Positions 1 through 9,006 of a DNA stretch of 64,000 nucleotides are shown here, piece after piece. A model generated the notes under the pieces. That model made no database searches. It was not told where the DNA came from and saw nothing but the letters and a program-made list of their open reading frames with translations. Where the stretch lies: the NCBI GenBank assembly GCA_030041095.1, contig JASHON010000014.1, forward strand, positions 17,719 to 81,718. The letters are read 5' to 3'. The stretch's first letter is position 1. Each line of letters begins with the position of its first letter. The DNA is from Terriglobia bacterium. GTDB lineage: Bacteria; Acidobacteriota; Terriglobia; UBA7540. Position numbers and translations under genes: made by a program.

Positions 1-309
1 GAACTCGCGGCAATCGAGACGGGCGCCACGCGCGATGAGCCGGTTGATCGGCACTTCGTCAATCGTGACGTGCGCCGCTGGCTTGGCCTCACTGATGAAG
101 TGTGCAGGCGCGTCCACGTGTGTTCCGCTGTGCTCGTTCATCAGCAGTTGGTACGTGAGTGACCGGTCACCGTAATTATAGGAACTCCACAGCGTATGAA
201 AGAATTTGGAATGCGTCGGGTAATGCGGCATGTGTTCTTCAAGCGGCTGGCTTAAATCCACCGCGCGAGCCGCTTTGAGTGCGTCGAGCAAGGAGTCCAG
301 TGCAGTCAT
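1..309 (-). CDS. cyclase family protein (kynurenine formamidase-like), 3' end outside window
   Basis: The gene reads leftwards from an ATG at 309 and runs off the window edge, so only the N-terminal 103 residues are visible. The segment HSGTHVDAPAHF is the metal-binding signature of the cyclase/KynB family (PF04199), metal-dependent hydrolases that include arylformamidase and isatin hydrolase. An upstream DLSQPLEEHMPHYPTH stretch matches the typical start of the family, where the first His-rich loop follows a DLS(H/Q) motif. The specific substrate cannot be told from this half. No operon partner is visible on this side; the next gene is divergent. Confidence 0.88.
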   Translation of the reverse strand, partial: MTALDSLLDALKAARAVDLSQPLEEHMPHYPTHSKFFHTLWSSYNYGDRSLTYQLLMNEHSGTHVDAPAHFISEAKPAAHVTIDEVPINRLIARGARLDCREF

Positions 310-712
310 TGGCCGCTCTCCGGTGATCGATAGAGAATGCCAAGCTTATCACGGTCCTGTCGGAAGCGCAGCAAAGTGAGTTTGCGGCTTGCTGCCCATC
401 AGAGAAAATTAATATTTGGACGCGACGTTTTGCGATAAAATGTCTGACGTTCGGCCAGAAGCATACGTTCCGGTTGTTCAGAAGCGCGCAGGGAGGTCTC
501 GGAAACCCGAGCCTTCCAGGCGTGCCCTGAGCGAAGGATCTTGGCCGACGGGGAGGGAAACAAATCGCAACGGACGTTTCAGCCTTTGCTCGATAACGGA
601 GTCGTCGTTTATTGAGCAATGAGCGCGGCTGAATCTTCCGGTGAACACTTCTGGTCGAGAATTCGCACGCGGCTCCAGTTGGAGCCCGAAATTCTGATTG
701 GGAGAGTTCACG
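310..712. other. non-coding stretch, possible structured leader of the next gene
   Basis: No convincing gene is seen; short frames here have no family features. An AT-rich patch around 405-440 holds a TAAAAT hexamer at about 435, a candidate -10 box for the rightward gene, which would give a leader of more than 250 nt. Within it is a hairpin with a CTCGG/CCGAG stem (498-502 with 507-511) extended by GGAGG/CCTTCC. I cannot match it to a known riboswitch. Confidence 0.4.
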
Positions 713-2053
713 ATGCAAAGCATAAAGCGGAGTTCCTATTCTTCCCCGACCCGCGAAACCATTCATTCTCCGTTCGCGCGTTTCGTTCTATTCCTCGCAG
801 CACTGATCGTTGGCGCCGCAAGTTTCGACCTGCTTTTTGTCCAGTCTGCTTCCGCAGCCATCACTTTCGTCCAGGCGAATTATGCTGCTTCCACCCAGGC
901 AATCGCCATTACGGTACCTTTCGAACAAGCACAGTCCGCCGGTGATCTTAACGTGGTCGTCGTGGGCTGGAACGGCACCAGCAACAGCGTAGCGTCGGTT
1001 ACGGACGCAAGCGGCAACGTTTACACCAAGGCCGTAGGGCCAACACAAATCACCTCAGAGCTGACGCAGGTGGTTTATTACGCCAAGAGCATTGTTGCGT
1101 CAGCAGCATTTGCCAACGCAGTTACCGTAACCTTCGCAGCGAATGCGTCGGTTCCGGACGTCAGGGTTCTGGAGTACAGCGGCGCCAGTACAAGCAACCC
1201 GGTGGACGTAGTGGCGGCAGGGACTGGCTATAGCAAGGCCAGTGCGACTAGCTCTGTCACCACCACCAATGCTTCCGATCTGATCTTTGGGGCCAACACC
1301 ACACGCACCACCACGACAGGACCGGGAAGCGGCTTCACCCGGAGAATGATTACCTTGCCGCAAGGGGACATTATCGAAGACCGTACGGTGACCGCCACGG
1401 GCAGTTACAGCGCCAGCGCACCGCTCAGCGCCGCCAACGACTGGGTCATACAGATGGTCGCCTTCCGCACGCAGGCTACGGCGGCGGCAGCCTCAGGCAC
1501 TCTCACCGTCGCTCCGGCCACACTAAGCTTTGGCGATGTGACGCTGGGCAGCAAGAGCGTTCTTCCCGTTGTGGCTACCAACAGCGGGACCGGCAGCGTG
1601 ACACTCTCGACCGCTACGATCACGGGTGCTGGATTCAGCCTTGCCGAGCCCTCGCTGCCCGTCACGTTGTCTGCCGAGCAGACGGCCAGCTTCAGCGTAA
1701 CGTTCGATCCAAGCTCTACGGGAAACGTTACCGGCGCGCTCTCCGTGGTGAGCAGTGCCGCGAATTCCCCGGCTTCAGTGTCACTTTCAGCCGCTGGCGT
1801 CAACCAACATTCGGTCGCCCTCACCTGGAGCGCCAGCACGTCCTCGGGGATCACGGGCTACGATGTCTATCGCGGGACGGCTTCCGGCGGTCCCTACACC
1901 TTGTTGAACTCGTCTCCAACATCCGGCACGACGTACACAGACACCACGGTCGAAGCCGGGCAAACCTACTATTACGTGGCGACCGCGGTCAACTCCAGCG
2001 GGGTGCAAAGCGCGGATTCGAATCAAGCGACAGCCGTCGTCCCGTTTCCGTAA
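713..2053 (+). CDS. secreted choice-of-anchor D / fibronectin type III protein
   Basis: The ATG at 713 is chosen because GGAGAG lies six bases before it; a TTG at 698 is in frame but lacks such a site. The product (446 residues) has a long signal peptide with cleavage near ASA-A at about residue 48. A Ser/Thr/Ala-rich beta region without a recognised domain follows. At about 260-360 is an Ig-like repeat of the ASPM-SPD2-Hydin / choice-of-anchor D type (TLSFGDVTLG... then SFSVTFDPSSTG). The last 80 residues form a fibronectin type III module (LTWSASTSSGITGYDVYR, then TYYYVATAVN). Such architectures are common in secreted Acidobacteriota proteins. Role inferred only as extracellular or cell-surface adhesion; no catalytic motif is visible. 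Confidence 0.8.
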   Translation: MQSIKRSSYSSPTRETIHSPFARFVLFLAALIVGAASFDLLFVQSASAAITFVQANYAASTQAIAITVPFEQAQSAGDLNVVVVGWNGTSNSVASVTDASGNVYTKAVGPTQITSELTQVVYYAKSIVASAAFANAVTVTFAANASVPDVRVLEYSGASTSNPVDVVAAGTGYSKASATSSVTTTNASDLIFGANTTRTTTTGPGSGFTRRMITLPQGDIIEDRTVTATGSYSASAPLSAANDWVIQMVAFRTQATAAAASGTLTVAPATLSFGDVTLGSKSVLPVVATNSGTGSVTLSTATITGAGFSLAEPSLPVTLSAEQTASFSVTFDPSSTGNVTGALSVVSSAANSPASVSLSAAGVNQHSVALTWSASTSSGITGYDVYRGTASGGPYTLLNSSPTSGTTYTDTTVEAGQTYYYVATAVNSSGVQSADSNQATAVVPFP

Positions 2054-2081
2054 GGTTTGAATTGAAGGTGTTCTTCTTAGA

Positions 2082-2783
2082 CTAAAGCAAGGCGGCCCAC
2101 TCAGCGAAGGCGCGGCGGCCGATATCCTGGAGTGGTGAGACGTACTCGGAGGCTTGGCGGAGAATCTCTTTGCCGCTCACACCCGCTTCCTCCAATTCGG
2201 AGCCGAAGGTTTTGACCATGCCCTTCAGGCTCTCGATCGTCACTTCCATGTGAAAAAGGAAGCCATAGGCGTTGCGCCCGTGCCTAAACGCCTGCACGCG
2301 CGTGCGCTCGGACGAAGCAAGGTTCACTGCTCCGGCCGGCAAGGGGAAGATATCGCCATGCCAGTGGCATGCGACGAAGGCCGGCGGAATTCCACCCAGC
2401 AGTTGGTCGTTCTGCGCTGGTTCTGCCAGCTCCACACGAAACCATCCGATCTCCTTCTGTGCGCCTTTCGTAACGGACGAGCCCAATACAGCGGCCAGCA
2501 ACTGGCTGCCGAGACAGACGCCGAGCACCGGCTTCTCCTCTCGCAATGCAGCTTCGATCAGGCGCATTTCGTCACGCAAGAACGGAAAGCGGTCAGTTTC
2601 GTTTACGCCCATCGGCCCGCCCATCACTACAACGCCCGCAATGCCCGTCAAATTCCCAGGCACGACGTGGCTTCGAAAGCTTTGAACCGTTTCAATGGAA
2701 TACCCAGCGGAGTTCAAAGCCTCCGAGATCAGACCCGGCTCTTCAGGCTCAGCGTGTTGCAGCACCAAAACTTTATTCTGCAT
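2082..2783 (-). CDS. class I glutamine amidotransferase (GMP synthase-like)
   Basis: About 233 residues. GVCLGSQLLA carries the nucleophilic Cys of class I glutamine amidotransferases, and FLFHMEVT near residue 190 supplies the His and Glu of the triad. VVMGGPMGV is the oxyanion region. Stand-alone proteins like this hydrolyse glutamine or act on gamma-glutamyl compounds; the substrate is unknown. The ATG at 2783 is preferred because AGGAGAGG lies just upstream. An ATG at 2801 shares one base with the TGA of the upstream gene (TGATG) and would give a coupled, seven-residue longer product. The gene directly follows the glycosidase-like gene on the same strand, so the two are probably cotranscribed. 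Confidence 0.88.
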   Translation of the reverse strand: MQNKVLVLQHAEPEEPGLISEALNSAGYSIETVQSFRSHVVPGNLTGIAGVVVMGGPMGVNETDRFPFLRDEMRLIEAALREEKPVLGVCLGSQLLAAVLGSSVTKGAQKEIGWFRVELAEPAQNDQLLGGIPPAFVACHWHGDIFPLPAGAVNLASSERTRVQAFRHGRNAYGFLFHMEVTIESLKGMVKTFGSELEEAGVSGKEILRQASEYVSPLQDIGRRAFAEWAALL

Positions 2784-2800
2784 GTTCCTCTCCTGGCTCA

Positions 2801-4984
2801 TCACGTCAGTGCAATCACTTCGTAGTCATTCACAGTGGGCGTTTGCATCCTGAGCGCCGCGCCGCTGGTGTGAAACGACAGCGTTCGCCCGGAGCGGAGC
2901 GCGCGGGCCTGACGGACGCTCGCCCCCGCCGGCAAACGGAAGGTAACATCGAAAGGGCCCGCTGGGTAGAATCGGCGCAGTGACGGCCGGGTCATACGCG
3001 GGTTCGTATAATTCAGGATGTGCAGAGCGAAGCCCGGCTCTGTCTCCCAAGCGAACAGCTCGATCATGCCGGGCCCCTTGACCGTTGCAGGAGCCTCTGC
3101 TCTCGAAACCAGCCAGCCAATCGCGTTGCGTAACAGACGGTTCAAATCCGTATTCCCGGAAGTCCACGACGTCCGGCAGAGATCGCCCGGGAAATAAGCC
3201 ACTCGCCCCTTGCCGGACTCGCGGAATACCGCTGAAGGCTCTTCGGTGCGCGCGATCCGAGGGTAAACCATCTCCGGCGGAAAGACGGGATAGGGGGGAA
3301 TAAAGTTCAAGACGAGCGAATCCGGCGCCACGTGACTCACAGGAACACGAAACTGGGGCGCCGGAAGGATTTCCGTTCCCGTGAAGCCGCTGAGAACGGG
3401 ATGCGAGCGCTCGATGCGCATGTAGCTGTTGTTGTGAGGCCCTGCGACGTTGCCGGCGACGCTCACCCCGAACAGGTCTTGCAATTCAAAGTCGCCGCGC
3501 AACTCCCCCCATTCGTTATAGCGGGAGGTTTCAAACGTAGCGAGCAGCGAACCGCCGGACCGCACGTACTGCCGGATGGTTTCGCACTCGCTGTCACGTA
3601 GATAGGCGGCGTTCGCAACCAGCAGAGCACGATAGGGCTGAAGGGCTGAGAGCGAGAGCTTTTCCTGGTGAATCATGTCAAAAAGGAACCGTCCCTCAAG
3701 GAGCGCTTCATAAAGCCCTTGAACGTAATCCGTGGAATTGATCCGCTCTTCGCCGATCTTTCGAATCGGCGTGCCATCCGTGCGGTAAAAGGAGATCGTA
3801 CTCTGTGGATACAGTACTGCGATTTCAGCCATCGAGCGCCGGTTGCGGAAATGGTCTTCGTTGGCCGCCAGCCAGTTGTAGAACACTCGACCCGTCTGGC
3901 GCCAGCGCCGATCGAGCGGCGAGCCGCCCAGCCAGTGATACCACGGCACCATGCCGCTCGCTGCCGCCTCCGCCATCCACAGGGTGGCTTCTGCCGGCGG
4001 TTTGCTGGCGTGGCGCCAGACAGGCTGTCCGGTGGCATACGCCCCGATGACGTTCGTCACCGTTCGCCCCTCCATAACGCTTCGAGCCACTCGGCCCTGC
4101 TGCGCGCAACTCCAAAGCGGCGTGTCCGGGTTACGCCCCTGATGGTCGGCGTTGAACCACGCCGCTATTTTTCCAAACCGCGCCAGGTCTTTCACGGTGG
4201 CCAAACCGCCGCCGAGATTGCCAACGTAAACGCTCTGCGGGTTGTTCTCGCGCACGACTTGCTCCCAAAGGCGCCAAACCTGCGCAATACGATCCATGTA
4301 GGTCGCGTAGTATTTGCGGTAAATCGCGCTACGCGCGTCTGTGAAGAGCGGTGGAACGCCTCCTGTCGTATCACGGTAAATCTTCATGCAATCGGGGCAG
4401 TAGCAAACGCTCAGCTCGCCGGTGCTGGGCCAGCCGTTCGTGAAGAAACCATCCGGGCGATAGCGTATGTTGATTTCCCGATAAATCGCCGGCATCTGTT
4501 CCGTGAAATAAGCGCTGAACATGCACGTTTTGTAGAGCCAGGGACATTCCGGCTCTTTTCTGGGCGAACCGTCCTGGTTTCGTTCGAACCACTCCGGATG
4601 AGCAAGCAGAGCTTCCTCGTAAGCGTAATTGCAGTCCATGCGCGCCACCACGCGAAGGCCCCGCTCGCGCGCCGCCGCCGACATCTCTCCGAACAAATCG
4701 CGTGAGCCCAGAAATTCGCTGCGGTGCTGGTAGGGCACCTCGGTGGGATAAAAGGCAACGATGCCCCCTCCGTTCAGCAGCACCGCATTGACTTTGAGTG
4801 ACGCCCAGTAGTCCATCCATTCCGCCGGCACCATCGTGAGCGGGTCGCGCTCATTGAAATTGATCTGGCCGCACCGGCGCATCGTCGCGTACCAAGGCTC
4901 GTCTGCCTTTACCGCTGCGGGCCTCGCTGGAGCCGAAAGCCATAGCGGCGCGGCAGAGGCCACAAGGAATTCTCGACGCCTCAT
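2801..4984 (-). CDS. GHL6-like glycoside hydrolase with trimerization-like domain, exported
   Basis: 727 residues starting MRRREFL, which with the following Ala-rich stretch resembles a Tat-like export signal. The N-terminal half looks like a hypothetical glycosyl hydrolase 6 (GHL6, PF14871) TIM barrel: WMDYWASLKVNAVLLNGGG, a conserved NYAYEEALLAHPEWF segment and FFTNGWP. The middle has an alpha/beta module like the GH42 beta-galactosidase trimerization domain (YRALLVANAAYLRDSE, then VRSGGSLLATFETS). The end is a beta-rich domain. Fucosidase- or galactosidase-like activity is inference. It lies downstream of the large outer-membrane receptor on the same strand (18-bp gap), consistent with uptake and breakdown of a glycan, and is coupled to the amidotransferase gene. 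Confidence 0.75.
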   Translation of the reverse strand: MRRREFLVASAAPLWLSAPARPAAVKADEPWYATMRRCGQINFNERDPLTMVPAEWMDYWASLKVNAVLLNGGGIVAFYPTEVPYQHRSEFLGSRDLFGEMSAAARERGLRVVARMDCNYAYEEALLAHPEWFERNQDGSPRKEPECPWLYKTCMFSAYFTEQMPAIYREINIRYRPDGFFTNGWPSTGELSVCYCPDCMKIYRDTTGGVPPLFTDARSAIYRKYYATYMDRIAQVWRLWEQVVRENNPQSVYVGNLGGGLATVKDLARFGKIAAWFNADHQGRNPDTPLWSCAQQGRVARSVMEGRTVTNVIGAYATGQPVWRHASKPPAEATLWMAEAAASGMVPWYHWLGGSPLDRRWRQTGRVFYNWLAANEDHFRNRRSMAEIAVLYPQSTISFYRTDGTPIRKIGEERINSTDYVQGLYEALLEGRFLFDMIHQEKLSLSALQPYRALLVANAAYLRDSECETIRQYVRSGGSLLATFETSRYNEWGELRGDFELQDLFGVSVAGNVAGPHNNSYMRIERSHPVLSGFTGTEILPAPQFRVPVSHVAPDSLVLNFIPPYPVFPPEMVYPRIARTEEPSAVFRESGKGRVAYFPGDLCRTSWTSGNTDLNRLLRNAIGWLVSRAEAPATVKGPGMIELFAWETEPGFALHILNYTNPRMTRPSLRRFYPAGPFDVTFRLPAGASVRQARALRSGRTLSFHTSGAALRMQTPTVNDYEVIALT

Positions 4985-5002
4985 CAGCGGACCTCCCGGT
5001 CT

Positions 5003-8000
5003 TTAGTAGATGAGCTTGAGCGAAAACTGCAATTGTCTTGACGGGCCCGAAGTGTGATTGATATAGCCAAACCCGCTTCCTTGCACGATGTTGGCAGGAT
5101 TCGCGAAATTGACCGTGTTGAAAACGTTGAAGAATTCCGCCCGGAATTCGAGAGTTACCGCTTCATGCCCGGCGCGACGCCCGAGCGGGGTATCCTTAAT
5201 CACCGCACCGTCAAATTCCGCATATCCTGGGCCCCAGAACGTGTTGCGTCCGAGCGTACCGAACCGTCCGTCATTCGGTCCGGTCCCTCCAGGCACGTCA
5301 ATGGGAATTCGAAAGTAAGAAGCATTGTTGGCGCCGCGTCCGAAATAGTCCTCGCGAACCGTTCCGCTGGTCGAAAACACCGGACGCGTCACTTCGTCCG
5401 GGCGGTCAGCGTTCGATGTGCCTGCGCCCGTTTGCTGAATGCCGGAGAACACACTGAAGGGCGCTCCGCTCGTAAAGGAAGAAACACTGAGGACCTCCCA
5501 TCCGGTTGTCACTGGCGCGCCCAGCGAGCGGAGGAAACCTATCCGCTGAAATGGAAGCCGCTGGATCAGGCTGAAAGACAGTACTTGGGCCAGATCGAAG
5601 TCAGAGGGTCCCTTCTCCGCTCCGGGGTTGCGTGGATCTTGAGGAAAGGCCTGCAAGATCGTTCCAAGGGTTGGGCTCGAAAAACCGCCCAGTACGGAAC
5701 TGGTATCATCGAGCGCCTTCGAATAGGTATAACTCACCTGAAATCCCAGCCCCGCGCGCGCCGAAGTCTTGGAGAGCGAAGCCTGAAGAGAATGATAAGT
5801 GGAATGCGAGCCGTTGGTCAGCACGCTTTCAGGCCCGTAACCGCCCACCGCCTCGCCCGATGGATTAAATGTCGTAAATGGCGCCCAAGCGGGTGAGGCG
5901 CCGCCGTAGGCGTTGGGAAACTCAACCCGAGGCAAGTGGATGCCCATCGTTGCGACATAATCCGCATCGAGGGTGAAATCGGAGAACTGGTGCTCGATAC
6001 CGGCGCTATAAGTTGCAATGTCGCCGTTGCGGAAATTGCGTGCCATCGAGTTGACCGAGAGCGGGTGCGGTTGGCCGCCCGGCGTCGCGCTGGCCAGGTC
6101 CTGCTCGAACCTCGCTACGTCCATGACGGTATTTGCGGGCACTGCCTCCGAACCTCCGGGACCGAACACCGGCTGGCCTTGTGGAGTATAAATCGGCGGA
6201 AGGTTCAGCGGTATGGCAGTGTTCTCGAACGGAACGGGAGCGCCGGGCGCAGCGGTGATGTAAGGGGTCAGAACAATCGGCATGCCGCCCGTGAGAAAGT
6301 TATCTTGCCAGAGATTCGTCAAGATCGTGACCATGCCTCCTCCGGCGTGCAACATCGTTCGTTTCGACGCGCGAAACGTCAGGTTAAGCCGGGGGCCCCA
6401 GCCGTTCCAATCCGTAGGATAGGCCGGGCGGGGATTGAATAGCATCTCCTCTCGTGCGCCGGGAGCCCAGGGCACGGTTTCCTGGCCGTTCGAACCGAGC
6501 CAAACGGATTCCGACGTGAGGTCGTGGATCTCGTAAATGGGTGTTTCCACCTCGTAGCGCAATCCGTAATCAACCATGAGATGGCGAGTGGCTTTCCATG
6601 AGTCCTGAAAATACAGATCGTAAGCCTGGCGGCGGATGGCGCTCTCGCCAATGTGCGATCCTTGCGGGAAGATGGGATAAGCCACGGCGGATGTATAAGA
6701 ATAGGGCGTGCCGGAAAGGAAACCGCTCAATGCGTCCGGCAAGGGCTGTCCGACAGCGATGTTGTGCTTGCCGCTGCCAGACTCGATGGGTACGGTCGCG
6801 TAGGCTGTGCCGCCGCCGAACTGGAACTGGCCATTCGGTGAAATGCCATAAACCGTTGCATCGACGTTCCAGCGGAACTGGCCTCCAAACTTGAACGTGT
6901 GCGAGCCGTGTATTTCCGTCCAGTCCTGGCGAAACTGGTAAAGATTCCCGAACTCGCCCATCACTGAGCCGGCCGGTGCGTTAAAAGGCTCGTAGAGGCC
7001 GTCACCGAAATCGAGCGCGGGTTGCGTAGTGTTCAATGTTGGGTAATCCGGCGTGGCGCGGATAAACCCCAGGCGGGTTTGCATCGTGAGATGCGGTGAC
7101 AGGATGCGAGTGTTACCGAAAGCCACGTTGCGCTCGTGGTCGGAAAAATCAATCGCAAAGCTTGGATCGATGACGGACTGGTCGGGATTCGTCAGCGGGC
7201 CACTGATATTATCGAGAGTGAAGCGTCCGAAGAAATACGACTTATCGGAAGCGCGGTGGTCCACGCGTAGGGAAAACTGGTCGCTGTTCGTCACAACGGG
7301 AGCCGAGGCTGCATACGTTCGCAAGCCGAATGGCCCGGAGGGGTCATTGGGCTCTGGATACCGCGCGAGCACCGGCCGGATGAAGGGACTGACAGGCACG
7401 ACTAGGGTATCGCCAGGAAACGCCGTCGTATCCACTCCCATCCGCTCGGCAGCCGTGGGGACGGAAACCACCTGGGTTGTGCCCTGAAGCTGCCGGAATC
7501 CCTGATATTCTCCGAAGTACCACGTTTTGTCGCGACCATTGTAGAGGCCAGGAATAACGAGTGGCCCGCCGTTCGTTAAACCAAATTCGTTACGTTCGAA
7601 CTGAGGCAGCCGTCCGGGACTCACCAGAGTTCTGCGGTCAAAGAAGTTGCGAGCGTCGAAGGCTGAATTGCGCACAAACTCGAAAATGTCACCATGCTCT
7701 TCCGCCGTGCCGCGCTTGGTGATGACATCAGTATAGGATGCCGCCCCAGCGCCAATTTCCGCAGGCAGAACTCCCGTTTCCGAGCGAACCTCCTCTATCG
7801 CATCCACGTTGAAATTATCGAGCGCTGCGCCGCCCATTTCCGGATCGGAAGTGTAAACGCCGTCTGTGGCAAATACCGCAGTCGTTCCGCGCTGTCCATT
7901 CACGGCGAACTGCTGGGTGAAGTCAGCAGCGCCGTTTGTATCCGTCATGGTCCCTGCCACGAGATGGAGAAGCTGGCTGAAGTCCCGGCCGTTTAAGGGG

Positions 8001-8452
8001 AGGCTGGAAACCTGCCTGCTGCTCAGTTCCCCGCCCTCGGTGGCTACTTCGGCGTTTGAAGCCTGAGATGAAGAAACTGAATCCAAGGCAGCAACGTGGA
8101 CGACGAAGCCTGCGCCGGAAGGCTCGAGATGGATGGAAAGCGAAATGGAATGCGCCGCGGGCAGCCGAATCGTTTGTTCGCCGATCCGCTTCGCTCGGGA
8201 AGAGGCAATGACCAGCCTGAAAATGCCGGGGGACGGAGCGCTTAGAGTAAATCGGCCGAAGCCGTCCGGCTTGACGGCCGCGATGGTCGCGCCGCGAAGC
8301 GTCTTGAGTTGGACGTTAGAGCTCGATGCCGGACGGCCAGAAGGACCAAGCAAAACGCCGTGGATCAGAACGGGGTTTCCAGCAGCCCTGAGCGCTCCTG
8401 GAGAAAAGGTTGCGACAACAATCAATCCGAAAATCAACGCGCGATGTCTCAT
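5003..8452 (-). CDS. Oar-like TonB-dependent receptor with carboxypeptidase regulatory domain
   Basis: 1149 residues. A signal peptide (MRHRALIFGLIVVATFSPGALRA) is followed by a CarboxypepD-regulatory-like beta domain (about 28-110). The plug comes next (SSRQVSSLPLNGRDFSQLL and an FATDGVYTSDP loop), then a long beta barrel ending QLQFSLKLIY with a terminal aromatic residue, as expected for BAM-assembled barrels. The order and size fit the Oar family, which is greatly expanded in Acidobacteriota and associated with import of large ligands. The ligand is not evident; the neighbouring GHL6-like gene suggests a carbohydrate. No TonB, ExbB or ExbD is nearby. Confidence 0.92.
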   Translation of the reverse strand: MRHRALIFGLIVVATFSPGALRAAGNPVLIHGVLLGPSGRPASSSNVQLKTLRGATIAAVKPDGFGRFTLSAPSPGIFRLVIASSRAKRIGEQTIRLPAAHSISLSIHLEPSGAGFVVHVAALDSVSSSQASNAEVATEGGELSSRQVSSLPLNGRDFSQLLHLVAGTMTDTNGAADFTQQFAVNGQRGTTAVFATDGVYTSDPEMGGAALDNFNVDAIEEVRSETGVLPAEIGAGAASYTDVITKRGTAEEHGDIFEFVRNSAFDARNFFDRRTLVSPGRLPQFERNEFGLTNGGPLVIPGLYNGRDKTWYFGEYQGFRQLQGTTQVVSVPTAAERMGVDTTAFPGDTLVVPVSPFIRPVLARYPEPNDPSGPFGLRTYAASAPVVTNSDQFSLRVDHRASDKSYFFGRFTLDNISGPLTNPDQSVIDPSFAIDFSDHERNVAFGNTRILSPHLTMQTRLGFIRATPDYPTLNTTQPALDFGDGLYEPFNAPAGSVMGEFGNLYQFRQDWTEIHGSHTFKFGGQFRWNVDATVYGISPNGQFQFGGGTAYATVPIESGSGKHNIAVGQPLPDALSGFLSGTPYSYTSAVAYPIFPQGSHIGESAIRRQAYDLYFQDSWKATRHLMVDYGLRYEVETPIYEIHDLTSESVWLGSNGQETVPWAPGAREEMLFNPRPAYPTDWNGWGPRLNLTFRASKRTMLHAGGGMVTILTNLWQDNFLTGGMPIVLTPYITAAPGAPVPFENTAIPLNLPPIYTPQGQPVFGPGGSEAVPANTVMDVARFEQDLASATPGGQPHPLSVNSMARNFRNGDIATYSAGIEHQFSDFTLDADYVATMGIHLPRVEFPNAYGGASPAWAPFTTFNPSGEAVGGYGPESVLTNGSHSTYHSLQASLSKTSARAGLGFQVSYTYSKALDDTSSVLGGFSSPTLGTILQAFPQDPRNPGAEKGPSDFDLAQVLSFSLIQRLPFQRIGFLRSLGAPVTTGWEVLSVSSFTSGAPFSVFSGIQQTGAGTSNADRPDEVTRPVFSTSGTVREDYFGRGANNASYFRIPIDVPGGTGPNDGRFGTLGRNTFWGPGYAEFDGAVIKDTPLGRRAGHEAVTLEFRAEFFNVFNTVNFANPANIVQGSGFGYINHTSGPSRQLQFSLKLIY

Positions 8453-8489
8453 GGATCCCGGGGGTCCGAAGAGGTGGTACGGCCCGGCG

Positions 8490-8885
8490 TCAATGAGACT
8501 CGCCGCTTTCTTTCTTTCCCGTCCAATTCCCTTTTTCGCCTTCAGTATTGCTCCAGTCTCCGCTCAGCGCGCCTTGTGAGTATTTCGCCTTTAACTGATA
8601 ACTGTTGCCGTCACCGTCAATCTCAATCTGGAGGACATTCTGCTTGAACGAGGCGGAGGTGATCGGCGCGTCGCCCAGGCTGGAGGACACCGAGCCTGTC
8701 ACTGTGCTTCCGTTCTGCTGGAGATAAAGCGTGAATGGAGTATCTCCCTGGCTTCCGCCATGGGCGATGCATTTCCACGTGCCACTCATTTCGTTCCCTT
8801 TCGCAGCCGAGGCGGGCGCGGTCGCCACGGCGAGCACAAACATCAATGACAGGATGGCAGTCAGAACCGGTGCAAAACGTTTCAT
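8490..8885 (-). CDS. small secreted beta-rich protein, unknown function
   Basis: 131 residues with a clear signal peptide (MKRFAPVLTAILSLMFVLAVATAPASAA). The mature part, about 100 residues, reads MSGTWKC... LYLQQNGSTVTGSVSS... LSGDWSN. This is the GxW / alternating-strand pattern of small lipocalin-like or DUF-type secreted proteins in Acidobacteriota that monitor or bind small ligands. No catalytic residues are recognised. It ends 37 bp before the Oar receptor gene on the same strand and may be cotranscribed with it. A leftward start with GGAGG just upstream supports the call. Confidence 0.72.
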   Translation of the reverse strand: MKRFAPVLTAILSLMFVLAVATAPASAAKGNEMSGTWKCIAHGGSQGDTPFTLYLQQNGSTVTGSVSSSLGDAPITSASFKQNVLQIEIDGDGNSYQLKAKYSQGALSGDWSNTEGEKGNWTGKKESGESH

Positions 8886-9006
8886 AATCTCCTCCAGTAT
8901 TCCTTATCTAGCAGATCCCTCGAAAAGCGGCAGCCTGCTCGGGCACTGCAAGGGATTTTCGCCGCCCGCGCGCCTTCTGTCAAGGTCGATCTCTGACGTC
9001 CACCCT

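Noticed and set aside
3668..4705. 345-codon open frame antisense to the GHL6-like gene
   Set aside because: Arg/His/Ala-rich shadow translation; the minus strand holds the conserved protein.
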